Notes under the pieces: generated by a model
What the model was told of the DNA's origin: nothing
The model's input: only the letters and a program-made list of their open reading frames with translations
Database searches by the model: none
Shown here: positions 1 through 4,998 of the stretch, piece by piece
How positions within the stretch are numbered: the first letter of the stretch is position 1
Layout of the letters: the number at the start of each line of letters is the position of its first letter
NCBI RefSeq assembly: GCF_001557325.1
Contig: NZ_LSJS01000157.1
Location: 1-5,853, forward strand
Direction: 5' to 3'
Origin: Erythrobacter donghaensis
GTDB lineage: Bacteria > Pseudomonadota > Alphaproteobacteria > Sphingomonadales > Sphingomonadaceae
Length of the DNA: 5,853 nt
Program-made: the position numbers and the translations under genes

Positions 1-60
1 GAGGGTGTCATCTCTATCTAGCAGAGGGGTGTCATTTCTATTTAGCGCCTACAGTCCTCA
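1..60. mobile_element. possible insertion-sequence terminus (IS21-like), partial
   Basis: Read on the minus strand, position 60 begins TGAGGACTGT and leads into the repeats GCTAAATAGAAATGACACCC and GCTAGATAGAGATGACACCC. A TG dinucleotide at the tip followed by repeated subterminal motifs is the architecture of IS21-family ends. If correct, the element body lies to the left of the window, and the boundary with the host chromosome is at about 60/61. The exact tip is a guess, because the opposite end and the target duplication cannot be seen. Confidence 0.4.
4..46. repeat. two imperfect direct repeats, 24-base period
   Basis: Positions 4-22 and 28-46 match at 17 of 19 bases (GGTGTCATYTCTATYTAGC; both differences are C to T). 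The flanking GAG before each copy extends the likeness. Repeats of this kind occur as multiple transposase-binding sites at the ends of IS21-family elements, which is my preferred reading. No transposase gene is inside the window to confirm it. A tandem regulatory site is the alternative. Confidence 0.6.
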
Positions 61-66
61 AGGTGG

Positions 67-80
67 ATAATATATATTAT
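67..80. repeat. AT-only perfect 14-base palindrome
   Basis: ATAATATATATTAT is its own reverse complement and contains no G or C, in sharp contrast to the GC-rich genes. It sits between the IS-like edge and the stop of the last gene. It lacks the GC stem and U-tract of a classical terminator. It could be a weak transcript-end hairpin, a -10-like promoter stretch or an AT-rich insertion target. Confidence 0.5.
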
Positions 81-87
81 GTAAAAT

Positions 88-285
88 CTACATCAGCGAT
101 GAGGCGGTGCCCTGTGCGATCATGAACCACTCCACCACCAGGTAGAGCCCGGCGAAGATCGCCACCCAGGTCAGCGCCAGCTTGATCGTCTTCCCCCAGC
201 CGAGCCGGTAGGACGCAAAGGCGCTGCCCATCAACAGCAGCCATACGAGGCTCGATACCACCGCCACGGTCAGGCTCGCATTCAT
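88..285 (-). CDS. small two-helix inner-membrane protein of unknown function
   Basis: A 65-residue protein that I do not recognise as a named family. Two hydrophobic helices are visible, about residues 5-26 (LTVAVVSSLVWLLLMGSAFA core) and 34-54 (IKLALTWVAIFAGLYLVVEW). They are separated by a short positively charged loop with R27, K32 and K35. The positive-inside rule would put the loop in the cytoplasm and both ends in the periplasm. There is no Cys and no enzymatic motif. The ATG at 285 overlaps the MBL-hydrolase stop (ATGA), and GGAG lies eight bases upstream. Such good start signals and coupling argue for a real gene rather than a chance frame. It is the last gene of the operon. Its TAG stop at 90-88 lies about 28 bases from a possible insertion-sequence edge, so the C-terminus could have been altered by an insertion. 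It resembles hydrophobic N-terminal regions of some alphaproteobacterial membrane-tethered proteins, but that is an impression only. Confidence 0.68.
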   Translation of the reverse strand: MNASLTVAVVSSLVWLLLMGSAFASYRLGWGKTIKLALTWVAIFAGLYLVVEWFMIAQGTASSLM

Positions 286-1064
286 GCAACCATCTCCAAC
301 CCGTCATAGCCGACCGTGACGAAATCCGGCACCTCGGCGCACAGCGCGGCGTAGTCCATGCTCTTGTCGAGATGGCTCAGCACCACGCGCCCGGCCTTGC
401 AGCGCGTGCCCAGCTCGATTGCCATGCCGAGATGCGCGTGCGTCGGATGCGGGTCACGGCGCAGGCAATCGCTGACGAGGATGTCGATGTTCCAGAACAG
501 GTCGATCATCTCGTCGGAAATCACACTGAAATCTGTCGCATAGCCGATGGACTTGCCATCGGCTTCGAAGCGGTAGGCAGTGGTCTCGCCCGGGCCGTGC
601 GCCATCTGGCACCAGTCGACCCCGAAGCCCGCGATCATCCTGAGGCGGTCGAGCGTGTCGATGGTGCAGATCGTCGGATAGCCGTCCTGCCCCGCGAAGA
701 CATAGCCGAAGCGGTTGCGCAGCCGCCGCACGGTGTCCGGCGACGCGAACCCCGGGATCGGCCCGCCGCGACCGTATCGCAGCACGCGCAGGTCATCGAT
801 GCCGTGGCAGTGATCGGCATGGTCATGCGTCCAGAACACCGCGTCGATATGGCCGATCCGGTTGGCAAGCAGCTGTGCACGGCAGTCGGACGAGGTGTCG
901 ACGAGCAGGCGTTTGCCTTCGTCGCTCTCGACCAGGATCGAAACCCGTGTGCGGCGGTTCCGCGGCTCGGCCGGGTCGCAGTCGCCCCAGTCGCCCGCGC
1001 CGTCGGGCCCGCCCAGCCGCGGCACCCCGGTCGAGGTGCCCGAGCCGAGCATCACCAGCTTCAC
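282..1064 (-). CDS. PhnP-like MBL-fold metallo-hydrolase
   Basis: Metallo-beta-lactamase-fold hydrolase of 260 residues, related to PhnP and other COG1235 phosphodiesterases. It opens with KLVMLGSGTSTGVPRLGG. The dinuclear metal site is complete: T79-H80-D-H82-A-D84-H85, then H156 in QMAHGPGE, D178 in YATDFS and H231 in VVLSHLD. H209 in HPTHAHLG aligns by eye with the catalytic His of E. coli PhnP. The C-terminal VGYDGLEM also matches the PhnP ending. E. coli PhnP has a second, structural zinc held by clustered cysteines after the first loop. Here that loop is WGDCDPAEPRNRRTR with a single Cys (C29), so the extra site is probably absent. No phosphonate (phn) genes are nearby, so a cyclic-phosphodiesterase role is plausible but the substrate is open. 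The GTG start at 1064 overlaps the TatD-family stop (GTGA) with AAGG seven bases upstream. A longer ATG start would only add 41 shadow residues. Confidence 0.9.
   Translation of the reverse strand: MKLVMLGSGTSTGVPRLGGPDGAGDWGDCDPAEPRNRRTRVSILVESDEGKRLLVDTSSDCRAQLLANRIGHIDAVFWTHDHADHCHGIDDLRVLRYGRGGPIPGFASPDTVRRLRNRFGYVFAGQDGYPTICTIDTLDRLRMIAGFGVDWCQMAHGPGETTAYRFEADGKSIGYATDFSVISDEMIDLFWNIDILVSDCLRRDPHPTHAHLGMAIELGTRCKAGRVVLSHLDKSMDYAALCAEVPDFVTVGYDGLEMVA
294..297 (-). promoter_or_regulatory. ribosome binding site for the small membrane protein
   Basis: GGAG lies eight bases before the ATG at 285, within the last codons of the MBL hydrolase gene. It is one of the clearest such sites in the window and supports translation of the small gene. 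Confidence 0.6.
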
Positions 1065-1837
1065 AGCGCCGCCTTGCTGAAGAGGTTGAAGAAGTTGGCG
1101 GTGGTCACCTGCTTGAGGTGTTCCACATCCGTTCCCCGCATTCCCGCCACGAAGGCGGCGGTGTCCGAAACATAGGCGGGCTCGCACACCCTCCCCCGAT
1201 GCGGGACCGGGGCGAGGAAGGGACTGTCGGTCTCGACCAGCAGCCTGTCTTCAGGAATGGTCTTGGCGACCTCCTGCAAGTCCTTGGCATTCTTGAAGGT
1301 CACGATGCCCGAGAGCGATATGGTCAGCCCCAGCGCCAGCACCTTCTCGGCGAAATCGGCCGAGGCGGTGAAGCAGTGGATCAGCGCAGGGTAGGCCCCC
1401 TTCCCCATCTCCTCGGCGAGGATGGCGTGGGTGTCGTCCTCGGCATCGCGGGTGTGGATGACGAGCGGCAACTGCGTCTCGCGCGCGACATCGATATGCA
1501 TGCGGAACAAGCGCTTCTGCGCCTCTCTGTCCGACTTGTCGTAATAGTAGTCGAGGCCGGTTTCGCCGATAGCGATGACCTTGGGGTGCCGCGTCGCCTC
1601 CAGCAAGGCGGCGCGGCCGAGATCCTGGTGGGCGTCGGCCTCGTGCGGGTGGATGCCGACGCTGGCGAAGACATCGGGCTCGCGCGCGGCGGTGCCGACC
1701 ACCTGATCCCACTCGCTCTGGCGGGTCGAGATGTTGAGGAAGGCGCCGACTCCTGCTGCCCGCGCTCGTGCCAACACGCCCTCGCGGTCCTCGACGAGGC
1801 CTTTGTACTCGAGGTGGCAATGGCTATCGACCAGCAT
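1061..1837 (-). CDS. TatD/YcfH-family metal-dependent hydrolase (putative DNase)
   Basis: TIM-barrel amidohydrolase-superfamily enzyme of 258 residues, the family's normal length. E. coli TatD is a metal-dependent nuclease; the role of the YcfH branch, which this resembles, is less defined. All metal ligands expected for the family are visible: H6 and H8 in VDSHCH, then GIHPHEA with H63 and H65. These are followed by E92 in IGETGLDYYYDKS, H128 in VIHTRDA, H154 in LIHCFTAS and D204 in VETDSPFLAP. The ATG at 1837 overlaps the metG stop by one base (TGATG) and has a GAGG seven bases upstream. A longer in-frame start would add an arginine- and proline-rich leader that merely shadows metG. In E. 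coli ycfH also sits next to holB, which supports orthology. Catalytically it looks intact, so an active nuclease or related hydrolase is likely. The physiological substrate cannot be read from sequence. Confidence 0.92.
   Translation of the reverse strand: MLVDSHCHLEYKGLVEDREGVLARARAAGVGAFLNISTRQSEWDQVVGTAAREPDVFASVGIHPHEADAHQDLGRAALLEATRHPKVIAIGETGLDYYYDKSDREAQKRLFRMHIDVARETQLPLVIHTRDAEDDTHAILAEEMGKGAYPALIHCFTASADFAEKVLALGLTISLSGIVTFKNAKDLQEVAKTIPEDRLLVETDSPFLAPVPHRGRVCEPAYVSDTAAFVAGMRGTDVEHLKQVTTANFFNLFSKAAL
1072..1075 (-). promoter_or_regulatory. ribosome binding site for the MBL-fold hydrolase gene
   Basis: AAGG lies seven bases before the GTG at 1064, inside the end of the TatD-family gene. 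It supports the GTG start over the ATG at 1187. Confidence 0.5.
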
Positions 1838-3393
1838 CACGCGGCCTCGTCGGCGGGCAGTTCGAGGCGGGGGAACAGCGGGGTCGGCGGAGCGACGGTG
1901 AAGCCGCTCGCGACGAGGCGGTTGAACCAATCGGTGTCAGCGAGTGCCGCATAGCTGCGCTCGCCCTCGGGGATGCCGAGCTGATCGAGCAGCGCCGCAG
2001 CCTTGCTCGGCACCACGGGCTGGATCGCGATGGCAAGGTCGCGCAGCGCCACGAACAGGGTTTGCAGCACGGCCTTCATCCGCGCAGGATCGGTCTTCTT
2101 GAGGCCCCAGGGCGCCTGCTCGTCGACATACTGGTTGCAGGCATAGACGGCGCGCATCCAGGCTTCGATGCCAACCGAGAAGTTCAGATCGTTGAATTCA
2201 CGCGGAAGTTCGGTTTCGCAAGCGATCCTGACCGTCGCCAGTAAGGCAACGTCGGCCTCGGCCTGTTCGAAGGCCTCCAACTTGCCGTCCATGTTCTTCG
2301 CGATCATCGACAGCGTGCGCTGCGCCAGGTTGCCGAAGCTGTTTGCCAGCTCGGCATTCGCCCGCAAAACAATCGCTTCCGGCGAATAGCTGCCGTCCTG
2401 TCCGAAGGCGACCTCGCGCATCAGGAAGTAGCGCAAGGCGTCGACCCCGAAGCGCTCGGCCAGTTCGAGCGGATCGGTGACGTTGCCGAGCGACTTCGAT
2501 TCCTTCTGCCCGCGATTGAGCAGGAAGCCGTGGCCGAACACCTTCTGCGGCACGGGCAACCCGGCGCTCATCAGGAAGGCCGGCCAGTAGATCGTGTGGA
2601 AGCGCACGATGTCCTTGCCGATAAGGTGCAGACTGGCAGGCCAATACCCGCCCATTTCCTCGGGATAACCCAGCCCTGTGAGATAATTGGTGAGCGCATC
2701 GACCCACACATACATCACATGGCCTTCGGAGCCCGGCACCTTCACCCCCCAATCGAAGCTGGTGCGGCTGACCGAGAGGTCGCGCAGGCCCTGTTCGACA
2801 AAGGCGATCATTTCGTTGCGGCGGCTCGCCGGTTCGAGGAAGCCGGGGCTCTTCAGCAATTCAAGCAGTTGGTCCTGATACTTCGAAAGCCGGAAGAACC
2901 AGCTTTCCTCGACCGTCCACTCCACCGGCGTGCCCTGCGGGGAGAGCTTCGCGCCCCCCTCGCCTTCGACGAGTTCGCTCTCGTCGTAATAGGCCTCGTC
3001 GCGCACCGAGTACCAGCCTTCGTAGCGATCGAGGTAGAGATCGCCCGCAGCCTCCATCGCCTGCCAGATCGCCTGGCTGGCGCGGTGGTGATCGGGCTCG
3101 GAGGTGCGGATGAAGCGGTCGTAGGAGACGTTGAGAGCATCGCACATCTGCCGGAAATAGCCCGACATTTCATCGGCGAGATCGGCGGGCGTGCGGCTCT
3201 GCTCCTCGGCCTTGCGCGCCATCTTGAGCCCGTGCTCGTCGGTGCCGGTCTGGAACCGCACCTGGCGGCCTGAAAGCCGCTGGAAGCGCGCGATCACGTC
3301 GGCCGCGATCGCCTCGTAGGCGTGGCCGATATGGGGCTTCCCGTTGGGGTAGCTGATCGCGGTGGTGATGTAGAAGGGGGTCGTCTCAGCCAT
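1837..3393 (-). CDS. metG: methionyl-tRNA synthetase (MetRS)
   Basis: Class I aminoacyl-tRNA synthetase that charges tRNA-Met and initiator tRNA with methionine. It has 518 residues. The HIGH motif is H21-I-G-H24, after YITTAISYPNGKP. TGTDEHGLK lies at 49-57. The second signature is K297-E-S-K-S301 instead of the usual KMSKS, followed by LGNVTDP. The anticodon-binding helical domain covers about 340-518. N420 and W429 in the stretch ACNQYVDEQAPWGLKK match the conserved anticodon-contacting region. The connective peptide (about 120-165) has no Cys pairs; the only cysteines are C84, C392 and C419. This is therefore the zinc-free type, without the C-terminal EMAP-like dimerisation domain of E. 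coli MetRS. The start is the ATG at 3393, which overlaps the holB stop by 8 bases. An in-frame ATG 11 codons upstream would add only a proline-rich leader, so I reject it. The stop shares one base with the next start (TGATG). Confidence 0.98.
   Translation of the reverse strand: MAETTPFYITTAISYPNGKPHIGHAYEAIAADVIARFQRLSGRQVRFQTGTDEHGLKMARKAEEQSRTPADLADEMSGYFRQMCDALNVSYDRFIRTSEPDHHRASQAIWQAMEAAGDLYLDRYEGWYSVRDEAYYDESELVEGEGGAKLSPQGTPVEWTVEESWFFRLSKYQDQLLELLKSPGFLEPASRRNEMIAFVEQGLRDLSVSRTSFDWGVKVPGSEGHVMYVWVDALTNYLTGLGYPEEMGGYWPASLHLIGKDIVRFHTIYWPAFLMSAGLPVPQKVFGHGFLLNRGQKESKSLGNVTDPLELAERFGVDALRYFLMREVAFGQDGSYSPEAIVLRANAELANSFGNLAQRTLSMIAKNMDGKLEAFEQAEADVALLATVRIACETELPREFNDLNFSVGIEAWMRAVYACNQYVDEQAPWGLKKTDPARMKAVLQTLFVALRDLAIAIQPVVPSKAAALLDQLGIPEGERSYAALADTDWFNRLVASGFTVAPPTPLFPRLELPADEAA
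1845..1848 (-). promoter_or_regulatory. ribosome binding site for the TatD-family gene
   Basis: GAGG lies seven bases before the ATG at 1837, inside the metG 3' end. It supports this ATG over the longer in-frame alternative at 1930. Confidence 0.6.
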
Positions 3394-4357
3394 GGGCCGG
3401 TTCGCTAGCGGGGGCGGCGGCGACAAGCAAGCTGCCGATCTCGAAGGGGAGCAGGGAGGGATCGAAATTGGCGGTGGGCGCCTCGGCGGCGAGCTGGACG
3501 AGCGCGGTGTGGGCGTCGATCAGCCGGGCACGGCGGAGCGGGTCATCGGCGGCACGCGCGGCGCGCGCGGCAAGCGATTGCGCGAGGTCGAGCACCGCCT
3601 GCACCCGCTCGCGCCCGGCGCGCGGGCCGATCAGCCGGGCCAGTTCGCCGCGGCCCGTCATCCCGCTGTCGCCGCCTGCCAGCAGGCCCGATATGACGCG
3701 GGCGATGGGTGCCAGATCCTCCGCGGCAAAACGCACCGCCGCGCCGAACGAGCCTTCCGCCGCCGCGATCGCCTGCGCATCGGAGGGCAGGCCCGCCTCG
3801 TGGAGCATCGCGCCCAATTGGCTGTCGGTCAGCACCGGGAAGCGCAAGGTGCGGCAGCGCGAGCGGATGGTCGGCAGCAGCCGCGCCGGGCGATGCGTGA
3901 CCAGCAGGAAGAAGGTGCCCGCGGGCGGTTCCTCGAGGCTCTTCAGGAGCGCGTTGGCGGCGTTGCGTTCCAAGTCATCGGCCGGATCGATGATGATCGC
4001 GCGGCGGCTCCCCAACGTCGGCCGGGTGGTCAGGCGGCGCTGCATCGCACGGATCTGCTTGATCCGGATCGAGCGCGCGAGTTCGAAGGGCTTGCCCTCG
4101 GCCTGCGCCTTCTCGCCCTTGTCGTCCTTGGGGCCATAGGTGAGCGTGATGATGTCGGGGTGCTCGCCCGCCGGTTGCGGCACGCCGGGCTCGGCCACCA
4201 GCTCGCGCGCGGCGGCCATGGCGAAGTCGCGCTTGCCCAGCCCGCTCTTTCCCGCGAGCAGCCAGCCATGATGCATCCGCTCGCCCCCCAGCGCATCGCG
4301 CCAGGCGCGCCAGGCTTCGGCGTGGTTGGGCCAGTCGGTCGCAGGCCTGTCATTCAC
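3386..4357 (-). CDS. holB: DNA polymerase III subunit delta' (clamp loader)
   Basis: AAA+ subunit of the clamp-loader complex that opens and places the beta sliding clamp on DNA. It has 323 residues, normal for delta'. A Walker-A-like stretch is at G36-K-S-G-L-G-K42. The Walker-B region is I121-I-I-D124, followed by the family hallmark NAANALLKSLEEPP at 132-145 and the sensor-1/SRC region with S166-R-C168 in LPTIRSRCRT. A C-terminal helical domain follows from about residue 175. E. coli delta' has a four-cysteine zinc module after Walker A. Here the only cysteine in the protein is C168, so the module is absent. The start is a GTG whose GTGA overlaps the tmk stop, with GGGGA nine bases upstream. 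The order tmk-holB-TatD hydrolase is also known in E. coli; the metG insertion between holB and the hydrolase gene is the alphaproteobacterial arrangement. The Walker A motif looks intact, but delta' is usually not an active ATPase. Confidence 0.95.
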   Translation of the reverse strand: MNDRPATDWPNHAEAWRAWRDALGGERMHHGWLLAGKSGLGKRDFAMAAARELVAEPGVPQPAGEHPDIITLTYGPKDDKGEKAQAEGKPFELARSIRIKQIRAMQRRLTTRPTLGSRRAIIIDPADDLERNAANALLKSLEEPPAGTFFLLVTHRPARLLPTIRSRCRTLRFPVLTDSQLGAMLHEAGLPSDAQAIAAAEGSFGAAVRFAAEDLAPIARVISGLLAGGDSGMTGRGELARLIGPRAGRERVQAVLDLAQSLAARAARAADDPLRRARLIDAHTALVQLAAEAPTANFDPSLLPFEIGSLLVAAAPASEPAHG

Positions 4358-4998
4358 GCGAGCATGTCCCCGAGCGCTGCAAGGATGCGGGCATGGACGT
4401 CCTCCGGCGCCCCGAGAGCGTCGATCCGCGCAAAGCCGTGCGGATCGGCCTCGGCAAGGGTGCGGAAGGCGGCGGCGACGGCGCGGTGGTAGTCCGCCGA
4501 ACGCCGCTCGATCGCATCGGCGGCTTTCCCGCGTGCGGCCAGGCGGCCCGCCAAGGCCGCCTCGTCACCTTCGAGCAGGATTACCCGGTCGGGGCGCAGG
4601 CCCCCGCTGCCGAAGGCGTGGAGCGCGGTGATCGCATCGTCGCCGAGCCCCCCTGCCCCGCCCTGATAGGCGCGGCTCGAATCCACGAAGCGGTCGCAGA
4701 TCACCCAGTCGCCGCGTGCCAATGCCGGACGGATCAGGTGCGCGACGTGATCGGCGCGGGCAGCAGCGAAGAGCAGGGCTTCGGCTTGCGGAGGCCAGGG
4801 GGCACCGGGCGGCGCGAGCAGCAGCGCACGGATCGCCTCGGCCCCCGGCGTGCCGCCCGGCTCGCGGGTGACGACAACGGTGTGGCCGCGCGCGCGCAGG
4901 GCCTCGGCCAGCAGGCGCGCCTGGGTCGACTTGCCCGCCCCCTCCCCGCCCTCGAAGGCGATGAAGCGGGCCCCCCCTTTACTGTCTGCGCCGCTCAC
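4354..4998 (-). CDS. tmk: thymidylate kinase (dTMP kinase)
   Basis: Phosphorylates dTMP to dTDP with ATP in the cytoplasm, the step that commits thymidylate to dTTP. The protein has 214 residues, the usual length. Visible motifs are the P-loop G17-G-E-G-A-G-K23-S-T, the dTMP-site stretch TREPGGT at 44-50, the C-D-R-F motif at 101-104 and SSRAYQG at 107-113. The P-loop has no Arg, so it looks like the E. coli-type enzyme whose catalytic Arg comes from the LID. The LID region is about 150-172 (R152, R156, R165, R166). The frequent D-R-[IF]-E of the LID reads D-A-I-E here (161-164). I chose the GTG at 4998 because it forms a GTGA overlap with the carboxypeptidase stop and puts the P-loop at residue 17. 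The frame is open far upstream, but that part is a shadow of the carboxypeptidase. No clear Shine-Dalgarno is seen, which fits translational coupling. Confidence 0.96.
   Translation of the reverse strand: MSGADSKGGARFIAFEGGEGAGKSTQARLLAEALRARGHTVVVTREPGGTPGAEAIRALLLAPPGAPWPPQAEALLFAAARADHVAHLIRPALARGDWVICDRFVDSSRAYQGGAGGLGDDAITALHAFGSGGLRPDRVILLEGDEAALAGRLAARGKAADAIERRSADYHRAVAAAFRTLAEADPHGFARIDALGAPEDVHARILAALGDMLA
4367..4371 (-). promoter_or_regulatory. ribosome binding site for holB
   Basis: On the minus strand GGGGA lies nine bases before the GTG at 4357. It supports the GTG start, which overlaps the tmk stop, over the out-of-frame ATG at 4353. Confidence 0.5.

Noticed and set aside
1..60. 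CRISPR array remnant
   Set aside because: There are only two imperfect copies with about five bases between them. The spacing is far too short for spacers, and no cas gene is present.
67..80. Intrinsic terminator for the operon
   Set aside because: The palindrome is purely A and T, with no GC stem and no following T-run in the direction of transcription, so it is recorded only as a palindrome.
372..1175. Plus-strand open frame of 267 codons opposite the MBL hydrolase gene
   Set aside because: No motif is seen, and the opposite strand encodes a complete metal-binding site.
1065..1187. N-terminal extension of the MBL hydrolase to an ATG at 1187
   Set aside because: The 41 extra residues are an out-of-frame reading of the TatD-family gene; the family begins at KLVMLGSGTS.
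875..1954. Long plus-strand open frame antisense to the TatD-family and metG genes
   Set aside because: Its translation is Arg/Gly/Val-rich with no motif, and it mirrors well-supported minus-strand genes. Long antisense frames are expected in GC-rich DNA.
2530..3273. Plus-strand open frame of 247 codons opposite metG
   Set aside because: It is a shadow of metG, which carries HIGH and KESKS motifs; no start signal or domain supports it.
3392..4492. Plus-strand open frame of 366 codons opposite holB and the end of tmk
   Set aside because: It is low-complexity Arg/Ala/Gly-rich sequence with no recognisable domain, and it lies opposite a clear holB with family motifs.
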